64,000 nucleotides of DNA, taken from the NCBI RefSeq assembly GCF_000442275.2, contig NZ_KE557314.1:651085-715084 (forward strand), read 5' to 3'. Within the stretch, counting starts at the first letter, position 1. The number at the start of each line of letters is the position of its first letter. The notes under the pieces are model-generated. The model was not told the DNA's origin and ran no database searches. It was given only the letters and a program-made list of their open reading frames with translations. This DNA is from Litoreibacter arenae DSM 19593 (GTDB lineage Bacteria > Pseudomonadota > Alphaproteobacteria > Rhodobacterales > Rhodobacteraceae). The position numbers and the translations under genes were made by a program. Of this stretch, positions 17,560 to 26,746 are shown piece after piece.

Positions 17560-18504
17560 GTGACCAAATCTGTTCTTATCCTCGGATCAAATGGCCGTTT
17601 TGGCCGCAACGCCGCCTTGGCCTTTTCTTGGGCGAACTGGGAGGTCACCCGCTTTGACCGCGCCACCGACACGCTGCCGGACGCCGCGTGGGGGGCGGAT
17701 GTGATCGTAAACGCGTGGAACCCTGCATATCCGGATTGGGCGCGGCAGGTGCCGGAGCTGACCCGTAAGGTGATCGACACGGCGAAGGACACTGGTGCGA
17801 CCGTTTTGATACCCGGAAATCTCTATAATTATGGCGCGGGCATGCCGTCGGAACTGCGGGAGACCACCCCGCACCAGCCGACCGGCCCGCTTGGACAGAT
17901 CCGTGTGGATATGGAGCGTGCTTACCGTGAAGCAGGGGTGCGGACGATCATCTTGCGGGCGGGCGACTACATCGACACCACCGCCAGCGGGAACTGGTAT
18001 GACAAAATCATTACCGCGAAGCTGGACAAGGGCATCGTGACTTATCCCGGCGATCTCGATATCCCGCACGCATGGGCGTTTCTGCATGACGTGGCAGACG
18101 CCGCAGTGATGCTGTGCAAGCAGGCACAGGACTTGCCAAAGTTCTTCGAGGTGAACTTCCCCGGCTATACCCTGACCGCGCGGGAATTGCACCATGAACT
18201 GGAAAAGGCCACAGAACGCCCAATGAGCTTACGTCAGATGTCATGGTGGCCGATGCACCTCGCCAAACCGTTCTGGCCTTTGGCGAAGCCTCTTTTGCAA
18301 ATGAGCTACCTCTGGAACACGCCGCATAGCGTCGTGTCCGAGCGCTTCTCAGAGCTGCTGCCAGATTTCGAGCCGACACCCTTACTCGAGGCCATCTCGG
18401 CGTCACTCCCAGACGATATCAACCCAAACCGGATAATGCCGCGTGCCATCGGCGGCTTGCGGCGCCCGTTCCACACCTGCTGCCCGCACGCCAAGGCGAT
18501 GTGA
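17560..18504 (+). CDS. NAD(P)-dependent epimerase/reductase-like protein
   Basis: A 314-residue Rossmann protein. The nucleotide motif VLILGSNGRFGRNAAL at the N-terminus is GxxGxxG-like, and the extended-SDR pattern continues through VIVNAWNPAYPDWAR, IPGNLYNYGAG and TIILRAGDYID. A GTG start at 17560 is preferred because AGGAGG sits nine bases upstream; a longer frame from 17524 lacks a ribosome site. Divergent LysR probably controls it. The last about 34 residues overlap the convergent endonuclease-like gene by 102 bases, so the C-terminal tail may be a recent stop-codon-loss extension. Substrate unknown. Confidence 0.8.
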   Translation: MTKSVLILGSNGRFGRNAALAFSWANWEVTRFDRATDTLPDAAWGADVIVNAWNPAYPDWARQVPELTRKVIDTAKDTGATVLIPGNLYNYGAGMPSELRETTPHQPTGPLGQIRVDMERAYREAGVRTIILRAGDYIDTTASGNWYDKIITAKLDKGIVTYPGDLDIPHAWAFLHDVADAAVMLCKQAQDLPKFFEVNFPGYTLTARELHHELEKATERPMSLRQMSWWPMHLAKPFWPLAKPLLQMSYLWNTPHSVVSERFSELLPDFEPTPLLEAISASLPDDINPNRIMPRAIGGLRRPFHTCCPHAKAM

Positions 18505-19515
18505 GGGCAGGATATAGTCCACGCGAAGGGCTAGATTCCTGTCGGGCCAATCTGCGGTGACCGAGTTGCCGTCGCTCATCGGCTTTGGGTCCTGAAGCGC
18601 CGTATGGCCCAGCAGCTGATTAATCGCCCGTTTGTGCCCGTCTCCGCCCGACGGGTCGTTGTTGAGCGTCCCTAGCAAGACAAAGCGCTGATCTGCGAGA
18701 TGGTGTGTGTTGATATAGCGGCTCCAAAACCTCAACTCGGCCGCGTTTCGTAAGCCATTCCGGTCTTCGGGACCGTCGAAAGCAGGTGGCGATGCGTCAG
18801 CGGTCAGGAGCCTCAACAGGCCCTTCGGGGTCCGTATCGCCACATCCCAAGCCGCGACTGAATGCAGCGGCATTCTAGCGAGCAGGGCGTCGGGAAAGTA
18901 GTTGCCAGCAGGCAAAGCGGCCGCGTCTTCGTCACGCCACTGGACACCGCTCAGATCATAGACGTCGTTTTCCACGATCTCGAATCGCGACAACACTACA
19001 ATCCCGCCCTGACCTGCGAAGCGGCCATAGCCGAGCATATCGCGAGGCTCCCCCAGCTTTCCGTTTCGGTCCAGATCAAACCCACTGTCGATGCCGGTAT
19101 TCGGGCGCGATGTGAAGGCATGAGGCATCTCGTGGCCAAGCGCAGCCAGACGAGCCTGAATTAGACCCAACACTATATGGTCGTGGTCATAATCCACGTT
19201 TTGCAGCACTGCGATATCAGGACTCAACGCCGCCAAGCGCTTCAAATCAGCGTCGGGCTCCTCGCCCATCAGATCACGCACCAGCAATCCCGGCCCGTCG
19301 CGGGACAGGCCGGTGTTGAACGTCATGACACGGTAGGTTTCAGCCGTCGCAGGCAGCGCCGCGACAAGCAGGTAGATCAGGCTGGCAACAAGCCAGCGGC
19401 CACAGCCCGCGCGCCACGCATCCGCTTTTCGTCGATCATATCGGCGATGCGGTTCATGGCAATGCCGCGCATGAACAGGCTGGCGGGAAGGAATGCCCAT
19501 ATAGCGATCATCCAA
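18403..19515 (-). CDS. Endonuclease/exonuclease/phosphatase-family exported protein
   Basis: A DNase I-like fold protein with the blocks TYRVMTFNTGLSRDGPGLLV, VVLSRFEIVEND, FVLLGTLNNDPSGGD and LRVDYILPSHRLGV near the C-terminus. The canonical catalytic Asn is in FNTGL and the Asp/Asn pair in LGTLNNDP. A signal-like segment (WLVASLIYLLVAALPATAE) precedes the domain. The start is unresolved: ATG codons at 19515 and 19500 lie deep inside the upstream gene, and the only later candidate is CTG at 19380, overlapping the upstream TGA. Similar secreted members are common in roseobacters; the substrate is unknown. Confidence 0.75.
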   Translation of the reverse strand: MDDRYMGIPSRQPVHARHCHEPHRRYDRRKADAWRAGCGRWLVASLIYLLVAALPATAETYRVMTFNTGLSRDGPGLLVRDLMGEEPDADLKRLAALSPDIAVLQNVDYDHDHIVLGLIQARLAALGHEMPHAFTSRPNTGIDSGFDLDRNGKLGEPRDMLGYGRFAGQGGIVVLSRFEIVENDVYDLSGVQWRDEDAAALPAGNYFPDALLARMPLHSVAAWDVAIRTPKGLLRLLTADASPPAFDGPEDRNGLRNAAELRFWSRYINTHHLADQRFVLLGTLNNDPSGGDGHKRAINQLLGHTALQDPKPMSDGNSVTADWPDRNLALRVDYILPSHRLGVRAAGVERAPQAADGTRHYPVWVDIVWE

Positions 19516-20333
19516 ACCAGGGTTTGAGGCGAGTCCATCATCGAGGCATTGAACAACCCCGAGGCAGAGCGCGCCACGGCTGGTGCCAAGAATGGCAGGA
19601 AAAATCCTAACGCAATGTTAAAGCGAGCGTCCCGATTCAGGCGGGTGACGACGTCGCCACCCATTGTCGGGTCGAATGTCGGCAGATTGGTCCAGAAGTT
19701 AAACGCCTGCGTGCGGTTCGGCCAGCCCAGCACACGAAGTACGATCAGGAAGATCGCCAGCGTCAGTAGGGACACAAGATAGCTTAGCCCCACGGCGGCG
19801 CGCATCAGCTTCATGTGCTCCACGTTGGTCTGGTCAGGAACCAGCAGCATGATCAGGCGAACGGGGCTGTAAGGGAAGTCGATGACGTAGCCTACAAGAT
19901 GGCCCACCGCCTGAACGAAACGCGTCAGCGTCGTCGGCTCATAGAGGCCACGGAAAATAATGGAGAGCAGGAAAACCGTCACAAAAAGCGACAGGAAGCG
20001 CACGCGGTTGAAGGGGGGCGCGTTGCGGAATTCGATCAGGCAGGGATAGGTGGAGCCATATTCGATGAGCGTCACCAACCCGGCAAAAAGCCCGATCAGA
20101 ACGACCATTTGTGTCGTGTCTTGCGTCACACCCGGAAGCAAAAGGGATGGCGTGCAGATCAAAAGCACGACAAACATTGCCCGGGCGACCGCGCCTGTCA
20201 GGCGTGATACCACGTCGATAAACCCCTCAATCCGAGCGGGCCCGATGCTTTGCCGAACCCTGTCCCAGAAGGATGATCCTTTGGCTTCTGCCGAAAGGTG
20301 CCTCATTTTCGCCTCAGTTTTGCCCAGATTCAT
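19377..20333 (-). CDS. Multi-pass membrane protein of unknown function
   Basis: A 318-residue protein with about six hydrophobic helices, including AMFVVLLICTPSLLL, VLIGLFAGLVTLIEYG, LFVTVFLLSIIF and LSYLVSLLTLAIFLIV. I do not recognise a family. The ATG at 20333 is chosen because GAAGGAG is immediately upstream, better than the TTG at 20345. The C-terminus is basic (DEKRMRGARAVAAG). It overlaps the start region of the exported phosphatase-like gene, suggesting an operon in which this is first. Confidence 0.7.
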   Translation of the reverse strand: MNLGKTEAKMRHLSAEAKGSSFWDRVRQSIGPARIEGFIDVVSRLTGAVARAMFVVLLICTPSLLLPGVTQDTTQMVVLIGLFAGLVTLIEYGSTYPCLIEFRNAPPFNRVRFLSLFVTVFLLSIIFRGLYEPTTLTRFVQAVGHLVGYVIDFPYSPVRLIMLLVPDQTNVEHMKLMRAAVGLSYLVSLLTLAIFLIVLRVLGWPNRTQAFNFWTNLPTFDPTMGGDVVTRLNRDARFNIALGFFLPFLAPAVARSASGLFNASMMDSPQTLVWMIAIWAFLPASLFMRGIAMNRIADMIDEKRMRGARAVAAGLLPA

Positions 20334-20562
20334 AATCTCCTTCAACCATCTGATAAGACTGAGGGATTTTATTGGAAGATTCCGTGGTATTCTTGTGTCA
20401 CCAGAAATCGGGCTGAGGACTATCTAGCGTAGGGTTTTCCAAGGAGCCCAACATATGGGTTCAAACATGGCGGTGACGTGGCGGGGCTGTCCTTTTGAGC
20501 GAACCAGATTGGTTAACGCTCGAGCCGTCCAGCGACCGAAAAAGCCCGGCTTAAACGCAAAC

Positions 20563-20585
20563 GGCCAGCCCGTTCGGGGCTGGCC
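20563..20585 (-). terminator. Terminator of leuC-leuD
   Basis: GGCCAGCCC (20563-20571) and GGGCTGGCC (20577-20585) form a nine-pair perfect stem around GTTCG. On the minus strand it is followed by GTTTGCGTTT, and it lies about 22 bases after the leuD stop. Confidence 0.8.
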
Positions 20586-20606
20586 ATCCTCAAAATTACG
20601 GTCCGG

Positions 20607-21212
20607 TTAGACCCAAGGGCGCTCGGCACTGGCCTTGGCTTCGAACGCTTTGACGCTATCGACCTTCTCCAGCGTCAGGCCGATATCGTCCAAACCGTTC
20701 ATCAGGCAATGCTTCTTGAAGCTGTCCACCTCGAAGCTGAACACTTCACCATCGGAAGTGGTCACCGTCTGGGCGTCCAGATCAATGGTCATACGGGCGT
20801 TGGCGCCCTTCTCGGCGTCTTTCATCAGCACATCGACCTGCTCTTGCGGCAGAACGATCGGCAGGATGCCGTTCTTGAAGCAGTTGTTATAGAAGATGTC
20901 GGCATAGCTCGGCGCAATAACGCAGCGGATACCGAAATCCTTGATCGCCCAAGGCGCATGTTCGCGCGAGGAGCCGCAACCGAAGTTGTCACCGGCGACC
21001 AAAATCTCTGCGTCGCGATATTGCGGCTTGTTCAGCACGAAGTCCGGAATCTCGTTGCCTTGGCGGTCAAAACGCATCTCATCGAACAGGTTCGCCCCAA
21101 GGCCCGAACGCTTGATGGTTTTCAGGAACTGCTTGGGGATGATCATATCGGTGTCGATATTGACCAGCGGCATGGGCGCCGCAATGCCGGTAAGGGTTTC
21201 GAACTTGTCCAT
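20607..21212 (-). CDS. leuD: 3-isopropylmalate dehydratase small subunit
   Basis: A 201-residue swivel-domain subunit which, with LeuC, isomerises 2- to 3-isopropylmalate. Motifs: [36 protein letters not shown] and [19 protein letters not shown]. The start shares TAATG with the leuC stop, so translation is coupled. Length is normal. A terminator follows. Confidence 0.97.
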   Translation of the reverse strand: MDKFETLTGIAAPMPLVNIDTDMIIPKQFLKTIKRSGLGANLFDEMRFDRQGNEIPDFVLNKPQYRDAEILVAGDNFGCGSSREHAPWAIKDFGIRCVIAPSYADIFYNNCFKNGILPIVLPQEQVDVLMKDAEKGANARMTIDLDAQTVTTSDGEVFSFEVDSFKKHCLMNGLDDIGLTLEKVDSVKAFEAKASAERPWV

Positions 21213-22615
21213 TACATGATCTCCCGGACGTCAGTCAGTTTACCGCTGATGGCGGCGGCGGCGGCCATGCCAGGGGACACAAGATGGGTGCGACCCTTGT
21301 AGCCCTGACGACCCTCGAAGTTGCGGTTGGAGGTGGACGCGCAACGCTCGCCCTCTGCCAACTGGTCGGGGTTCATGGCAAGGCACATGGAGCACCCTGC
21401 CAGACGCCACTCAAATCCTGCTTCCTTGAAAATGTCAGCCAAACCTTCCTCCTCAGCTTGCGCACGCACCAGGCCGGAGCCGGGGACGACCATCGCCCGC
21501 ATCCCTTCCTTGATCTTCTTGCCTTTCAGGATTGCGGCGGCGGCGCGCAAATCCTCGATGCGGCCGTTGGTGCAGGAGCCGATAAAGACGGTGTCGATTT
21601 CGATTTCGGACAATGGGGTACCCGGGGTCAGCCCCATATAGTCGAGCGAGCGCTGGACAGCTTCGACCTTGCCGCCCTTGAAGTCGGACGGCGACGGCAC
21701 CTTGGCTGTGATCGGCAATACGTCTTCGGGGGACGTTCCCCATGTGACGGACGGCGCGATGTCTTCGCCTTTCAGGGTGACGACCTTATCAAAATGCGCG
21801 CCCTCGTCGGTGAAGAGCGTTTTCCAGTAAGCCAAGGCAGCTTCCCACTGCGCGCCTTTCGGCGCGTGGGGGCGGCCCTTGCAATATTCAAAGGTCTTTT
21901 CGTCCGGTGCGATCAGGCCGGCGCGGGCACCGCCCTCGATTGCCATATTACAGACGGTCATGCGGCCTTCCATGGACAGGTCGCGGATGGCTTCGCCGCA
22001 ATATTCGATGACGTAGCCGGTGCCGCCAGCGGTGCCAGTCTCGCCAATGACGGACATGGTGATGTCCTTGGCGGTCACTCCGGGCTTCAGCTTGCCGGTG
22101 ATCTCGACCTTCATGTTCTTGGACTTTTTCTGGATCAGCGTTTGCGTTGCCAGAACGTGCTCCACCTCGGACGTACCGATGCCGTGGGCAAGCGAGCCGA
22201 ACGCGCCGTGCGTGGCGGTGTGGCTGTCGCCGCAAACGACGGTCATGCCCGGCAGGGTCCAGCCCTGTTCGGGGCCGACGATGTGCACGATGCCCTGACG
22301 GACATCGGAGACCGGGTAATAGTGGATGCCGAAATCCTTGGCGTTCTTGTCGAGCGCCTCGACCTGAATGCGGGATTCCTCGTTCATGCCGCCCTTGGCA
22401 CGGTCCAGCGTGGTCGGCACGTTATGGTCCGGCACCGCAATGGTCTTGTCCGGCGCGTGAACCGTGCGGCCCGCCATGCGCAGGCCCTCAAAGGCTTGCG
22501 GCGAGGTCACCTCGTGGACGAGGTGGCGGTCGATATAGAGAAGGCAGGTGCCGTCCTCGGCCTCGTGGGCGAGATGTGCATCCCAGATTTTATCGTAGAG
22601 CGTCTTGGGGGACAT
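21212..22615 (-). CDS. leuC: 3-isopropylmalate dehydratase large subunit
   Basis: A 467-residue aconitase-family enzyme carrying a [4Fe-4S] cluster. Ligand cysteines appear in [13 protein letters not shown] and in the pair [13 protein letters not shown]. The catalytic blocks [16 protein letters not shown] and [13 protein letters not shown] are intact. The start has GGGAG upstream. It is the first gene of the leuCD operon; the 237-base gap to the MscS gene must contain its promoter, but I see no clear leucine leader peptide there. Confidence 0.97.
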   Translation of the reverse strand: MSPKTLYDKIWDAHLAHEAEDGTCLLYIDRHLVHEVTSPQAFEGLRMAGRTVHAPDKTIAVPDHNVPTTLDRAKGGMNEESRIQVEALDKNAKDFGIHYYPVSDVRQGIVHIVGPEQGWTLPGMTVVCGDSHTATHGAFGSLAHGIGTSEVEHVLATQTLIQKKSKNMKVEITGKLKPGVTAKDITMSVIGETGTAGGTGYVIEYCGEAIRDLSMEGRMTVCNMAIEGGARAGLIAPDEKTFEYCKGRPHAPKGAQWEAALAYWKTLFTDEGAHFDKVVTLKGEDIAPSVTWGTSPEDVLPITAKVPSPSDFKGGKVEAVQRSLDYMGLTPGTPLSEIEIDTVFIGSCTNGRIEDLRAAAAILKGKKIKEGMRAMVVPGSGLVRAQAEEEGLADIFKEAGFEWRLAGCSMCLAMNPDQLAEGERCASTSNRNFEGRQGYKGRTHLVSPGMAAAAAISGKLTDVREIM

Positions 22616-22852
22616 GATGGTCCACTCCCGTATTGGTGAAGTAAGGGGCTGACAGGGAACGGGCGCTTATAGGTACGCGGTTACCGAAAAGGTCGCGCCA
22701 TAAAAGCGTTCGCGCAGACGGGCGCGGTCGTCGATGTCAAACACAAGTGTCATAGACATGCAGATACACCCGCGCGGTGAGTCCCGCAAGGTGCGGCGCT
22801 TGCGGCTTTGCGCTCTGCGTGCAAGATTGAAAAGAAAGACCAAGGGAGCGAA

Positions 22853-24268
22853 ATGGCAGACGACACCGGCATTGGCGGGGCACCGACCCCTCCGGTAGAT
22901 GGCACGACCGCCCCTGTGCCAAATGACGAGCCGGGTCTTGTTCCCGATCTTGCCACCCAGCCCGTGACCGAGCTGGTCGATCTGGGCGAGACGCTGCTTG
23001 TACAAGCTGAAACTTTCCTGGCGTCCATGCTGCGCCCTTGGAACGCCTACCAGATAGGAATCGTCATCGCGCTCTGGGCGCTGGCGCATGTCTTGCGGAC
23101 CGTGCTTGGTCCCCCCATCCGCAACTGGATGGGGACGCGCGAGGGCTGGCCCAAATGGCGGATGCGTATTCTGGCGGTCATTCACCAACGGCTGAGGTCA
23201 ATCTTCTTCGTCATCCTGCTGTGGCTTGCGGTGGTGATCATGCGCGAGTTCACATGGCCGAGCCGGTCCTATCTGCTGGGCATCATCGCCACGCTTGCGA
23301 CTGCATGGCTGTTCGTGGTGTTTGCGACGCGACTGATCCGGTCAAGATTTCTGCGACGCACCGTGCGTTACGGCGCGTGGGTTTATGTGACGCTGCATAT
23401 CCTCGGCCTGACAACGGATGCCGCACGACTAATGGATCGCGCCGCCCTTGAGGCGGGGGAATTCCGCATCTCGCTACTTCTGGTGGTTCAGGCCATCGTC
23501 ATTCTGGGCGTGCTGATCGCCGTGGCGCGGTTCTTCACCGTCACGACCTCCAACCGGATACAGACGAACGAGGACATTTCGCCATCGATGAAGGTGCTGT
23601 TCGTCAAGGTGCTGCAAATCGCCTTTTACGGCATCGCGTTCTACATCGGCGTGAAGGCCATCGGCATTGACCTGACGGGACTGGCCGTCCTGTCGGGCGC
23701 GATTGGTGTGGGCCTTGGTTTCGGTTTGCAAAAAGTCGTGTCGAACCTTGTGTCTGGCGTCATCATCTTGCTGGACAAGTCGATCAAGCCCGGAGACGTG
23801 ATCTCGCTGGGCGAGACGTTCGGCTGGATCAACACGCTGGGCGCGCGTTACGCCTCGGTCGTCACGCGGGATGGCAAGGAATACCTGATCCCGAACGAGG
23901 ACTTGATTACGAACCAAGTGGTGAACTGGTCGCACTCGGACGCCTTTGTGCGGCTCGATATTTACTTTGGCACCGCCTACGGCGACGATCCGCACGAGGT
24001 GCGCAAGCTGGCGATTGCGGCGGCAAAGGACGTCGACCGCGTTTTGTCCTTCAAGGCACCGGTTTGCCATATCGTGGGCTTCGGGGACAGCTCGGTGGAC
24101 TACATCCTGCGGTTCTGGATCCGCGACCCCACCCAAGGGCTGACCAACATCCGCGGCAACGTCTATCTGGCGCTTTGGGACGCGTTCAAGGAACACGACA
24201 TTTCCATCCCGTTCCCGCAGCGCGAAGTGAAGATGTTGGGCGGTGAGATGCCGAAAGCGTCGGACTGA
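22853..24268 (+). CDS. MscS-family mechanosensitive channel
   Basis: A 471-residue membrane protein with an acidic, proline-rich N-terminus, about five or six transmembrane helices, and the conserved MscS domain. The pore-lining helix is visible in VLSGAIGVGLGFGLQKVVSN, followed by the beta domain (PGDVISLGETFGWINTLGAR) and the C-terminal cage region (FWIRDPTQGLTNIRGNVYLA). The ATG at 22853 has AAGGGAG upstream. Family members gate ions and solutes on osmotic downshift. The larger size than E. coli MscS reflects extra N-terminal helices. Confidence 0.92.
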   Translation: MADDTGIGGAPTPPVDGTTAPVPNDEPGLVPDLATQPVTELVDLGETLLVQAETFLASMLRPWNAYQIGIVIALWALAHVLRTVLGPPIRNWMGTREGWPKWRMRILAVIHQRLRSIFFVILLWLAVVIMREFTWPSRSYLLGIIATLATAWLFVVFATRLIRSRFLRRTVRYGAWVYVTLHILGLTTDAARLMDRAALEAGEFRISLLLVVQAIVILGVLIAVARFFTVTTSNRIQTNEDISPSMKVLFVKVLQIAFYGIAFYIGVKAIGIDLTGLAVLSGAIGVGLGFGLQKVVSNLVSGVIILLDKSIKPGDVISLGETFGWINTLGARYASVVTRDGKEYLIPNEDLITNQVVNWSHSDAFVRLDIYFGTAYGDDPHEVRKLAIAAAKDVDRVLSFKAPVCHIVGFGDSSVDYILRFWIRDPTQGLTNIRGNVYLALWDAFKEHDISIPFPQREVKMLGGEMPKASD

Positions 24269-24288
24269 CAGGTCTTGAAACGAGAAAC

Positions 24289-24308
24289 GGCGACCCCGGA
24301 GGGCCGCC
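24289..24308. terminator. Hairpin between MscS and cytochrome c genes
   Basis: GGCG-A-CCC (24289-24296) pairs with GGG-C-CGCC (24301-24308) around CGGA, with one internal mismatch. On the minus strand GTTTCTCG follows. It lies between two convergent genes and may end both transcripts; the weak U-tract lowers confidence. Confidence 0.55.
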
Positions 24309-24333
24309 GCTTGTGTTCAGATATCGGGCTGGA

Positions 24334-24759
24334 TCAGCTGCCGGCTTCGGGGCTGACGGATACCAGAAACGCCCAGATGTTCGCAGCGTCTTCCGCGTCC
24401 TTCAACTTGAAGGACATTTTGGATTTGGCTTTCGAATCGCCAGTCTTTTCCTTCAACCACTCTTTGGGATCGGCGCTGTAGGCGATGAACTCGGCCTCGT
24501 CCCACACCAGACCGGCTTCCCCGACGGACACCAGATCTTTACCATAGCGGAAGTCCTCGGACCCCACGACGCGACCGGGCAGGCCAAACAGGTTGGGGCC
24601 GGTCTTGCCGCCTTTGACGATCTCATTATCGCCATCCACGACCATGTGGCACGACTTGCATTTCTTGAATTCTTTTTCGCCTGCTTCTGCGTCACCTTCG
24701 GCGAATGCCGGTGCGGCCAAAAGCGCGGTGGCGATAGATGCGATTGCTACAAACTTCAT
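24334..24759 (-). CDS. Class I cytochrome c (c550/c2 type)
   Basis: A 141-residue periplasmic electron carrier with signal peptide MKFVAIASIATALLAAPAFA. The heme site is KKCKSCHMV (CxxCH), and the Met ligand is in KSKMSFKL. GGKTGPNLFGLPGR is the class I core. It closely resembles Paracoccus cytochrome c550, which shuttles electrons between the bc1 complex and oxidases. The start at 24759 removes 37 non-family residues. It is divergent from the SDR gene. Confidence 0.93.
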   Translation of the reverse strand: MKFVAIASIATALLAAPAFAEGDAEAGEKEFKKCKSCHMVVDGDNEIVKGGKTGPNLFGLPGRVVGSEDFRYGKDLVSVGEAGLVWDEAEFIAYSADPKEWLKEKTGDSKAKSKMSFKLKDAEDAANIWAFLVSVSPEAGS

Positions 24760-24933
24760 GAGCTGTTGCTCCCTTTCGTGGCTATTACTGAACATACAAT
24801 ATGCTCTTGTTTGGCGGAATGCTTCCCCAAAAACACAAAATTTCTTGTGAGCGGGGCAATTTGCCGCCATCTCGCCAAAGCGAAGCGGTTGGGCTAGGAG
24901 GAAAACAACGCTTTACCTCAAGAGGAACACCGA

Positions 24934-25686
24934 ATGTCTGACCGCGTTGCTATCGTCACAGGGGCCGCCCGTGGCATCGGGCTGGCCACCACCAAGCTGT
25001 TGCTGGAAGAAGGAGCCACCGTCGTCATGGTGGACTGGGACAGCGAGACGTTGATGGAAGCCGCGAAGGGCTTGGGCGACGTGCTGCCGCTGGATCTGGA
25101 TGTGTCCAAGCCGGACGATGTGGCGACCATGGTGGCGGAGACGGAAAGGGCGTTCAAGCGAATCGACCACCTGATCAACAACGCAGGCGTCGCCGATTTC
25201 GGGCCGATCTCCGACACGGATTTCAAACGCTGGCGGGCAGTGATGGAGGTCAATCTGGACGGCGTATTTCTGTGCAGTCAAGCCGCCGCGCCCGCATTGA
25301 AGAAGACAAAGGGCAGTATCGTGAACATCGCCAGTATCTCGGGGCTACGGGCGTCAACCCTGCGGGTGGCCTACGGCACCTCGAAGGCGGGGGTGATCCA
25401 GTTGACGCAGCAACAAGCGGTTGAGCTTGGCGAGTTCGGCGTGCGGGCCAACTGCATAGCTCCCGGCCCAGTGCGCACCAAGCTGGCGATGGCGGTGCAT
25501 ACACAGGAAATTATTGATGCGTATCATGACGCTATCCCGCTGAACCGCTACGGAACCGAGGTGGAAATCGCCAATGTCATCGCATTCCTGTGCTCTGACA
25601 AAGCCAGCTTTGTGACGGGGCAGACCATTGCCGTGGATGGCGGATTTGAATGCGCGGGCGTAGGCCTTCCGGCGTTGCGGGCATGA
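24934..25686 (+). CDS. Short-chain dehydrogenase/reductase
   Basis: A 250-residue classical SDR: nucleotide motif TGAARGIGLA near residue 9, NNAG near residue 86, catalytic Ser in VNIASISG, and YGTSK. The closing block GQTIAVDGGFECAGVG is typical. AAGAGGA precedes the ATG. Its TGA overlaps the idi ATG (ATGA). Substrate unknown. Confidence 0.92.
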   Translation: MSDRVAIVTGAARGIGLATTKLLLEEGATVVMVDWDSETLMEAAKGLGDVLPLDLDVSKPDDVATMVAETERAFKRIDHLINNAGVADFGPISDTDFKRWRAVMEVNLDGVFLCSQAAAPALKKTKGSIVNIASISGLRASTLRVAYGTSKAGVIQLTQQQAVELGEFGVRANCIAPGPVRTKLAMAVHTQEIIDAYHDAIPLNRYGTEVEIANVIAFLCSDKASFVTGQTIAVDGGFECAGVGLPALRA

Positions 25687-26219
25687 CGATGGACGGCATG
25701 ATCCCCGCATGGGTGGACGGCACACTGACGCCCGTGGAAAAGATGCAGGTGCACCGACAGGGGCTGCGTCACAAGGCCGTCTCGGTCTTCGTGATGAACC
25801 GCGACAAGGTGCTGATCCAACGCCGTGCGCTGACGAAATACCATACGCCGGGACTGTGGGCGAACACCTGCTGCACGCATCCGTTGTGGGGCGAAGCCCC
25901 GCTCGATTGCGCCGTGCGTCGCCTGCGCGAGGAATTGGGGATCGAAGCGCTGGAGCCGGTGTTCCGCGACCAGCTGGAATACCGCGCAGATGTGGGCGGC
26001 GGCCTGACCGAACACGAGGTCGTGGACGTCTTCATGGCGGAGGCAGAGCAATCGCTGCCCCTGAAACTGAACCCCGACGAGGTCATGGAGGTGCGCTGGA
26101 TCAGCGTGTTCGACCTAATGGCCGAGGTAGAGGATAAGCCCGAGCGGTTCACCGCCTGGCTGCGCATCTACCTTGCAGAACACGCCGACCGCATCTTTGG
26201 CCGTCTGGTGCAGGGTTGA
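25683..26219 (+). CDS. idi: Isopentenyl-diphosphate delta-isomerase, type I
   Basis: A 178-residue Nudix-fold enzyme interconverting IPP and DMAPP for isoprenoid synthesis. The catalytic cysteine is in WANTCCTHPLWGE, the Nudix-like acidic region in AVRRLREELGIEALEP, and catalytic Glu in GLTEHEVVDVF. Length is normal. The start at 25683 is supported by the ATGA overlap with the SDR gene. Confidence 0.94.
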   Translation: MTMDGMIPAWVDGTLTPVEKMQVHRQGLRHKAVSVFVMNRDKVLIQRRALTKYHTPGLWANTCCTHPLWGEAPLDCAVRRLREELGIEALEPVFRDQLEYRADVGGGLTEHEVVDVFMAEAEQSLPLKLNPDEVMEVRWISVFDLMAEVEDKPERFTAWLRIYLAEHADRIFGRLVQG

Positions 26220-26250
26220 ACATATTTCTGCCGCCCTGTAGGGCCACGGA

Positions 26251-26278
26251 TTGAGATTTTAAAGCGACGTTGTTATCT
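26251..26278 (+). promoter_or_regulatory. Putative sigma-70 promoter of rsfS-rlmH
   Basis: TTGAGA (26251-26256) and TTATCT (26273-26278) are separated by 16 bases, a fair housekeeping promoter about 50 bases before rsfS. A short stem CGCCC/GGGCG followed by TTTT at 26292-26311 lies in the predicted leader and could act as a weak attenuator. Confidence 0.5.
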
Positions 26279-26329
26279 TACAGACATGACGCGCCCTCAA
26301 TCGGGCGTTTTACACAGGAGGTTTGAGCT

Positions 26330-26743
26330 CTGTCTCAACAATCACACGTGGCCGCAACTGCCGCCACTTCGAAGGCCAAAGAGGCCCCCGAAAAAGACCC
26401 GGGCACCAGTGAAGAACTGCTGGCACGGATCGTTGAATTCCTTGAATCGGAAAAAGCCGAAGAGCTGGTGCAAATTGATCTGCGCGGGCATTCGGAGATT
26501 GCCGATTACATGGTGATCTGCTCCGGCCGGTCGACCCGTCAGGTCACCGCGCTGGCGGAAAAGCTGACCGAGATGATCAAGCTGGAATTCGGCCGGTTCG
26601 CCAAAATCGAAGGCAAATCGCAAGGCGACTGGGTTTTGATCGACACCGGCGATGTAATCGTCCACATCTTCCGCCCGGAAGTTCGCGAGTTCTACCAGCT
26701 TGAGAAAATGTGGCTGCCCTCGGGCGACACTGAAGCCGGCTAA
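26330..26743 (+). CDS. rsfS: Ribosome silencing factor RsfS
   Basis: A protein of about 137 residues that binds ribosomal protein L14 and blocks subunit joining in starvation. The domain motifs are LVQIDLRGHSEIADYMVI, GRSTRQVTALAEKL and WVLIDTGDVIVHIF. The start is unusual: AGGAGG at 26316-26321 is eight bases from an in-frame CTG at 26330, while the next candidate, GTG at 26348, has no ribosome site. I choose CTG. It is followed three bases later by rlmH, a common pairing. Confidence 0.9.
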   Translation: MSQQSHVAATAATSKAKEAPEKDPGTSEELLARIVEFLESEKAEELVQIDLRGHSEIADYMVICSGRSTRQVTALAEKLTEMIKLEFGRFAKIEGKSQGDWVLIDTGDVIVHIFRPEVREFYQLEKMWLPSGDTEAG

Positions 26744-26746
26744 CTT

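Noticed and set aside
22667-22756. 30-codon leader peptide upstream of leuC
   Set aside because: It has no run of leucine codons, no terminator/antiterminator pair and a poor ribosome site, so attenuation control is not supported.
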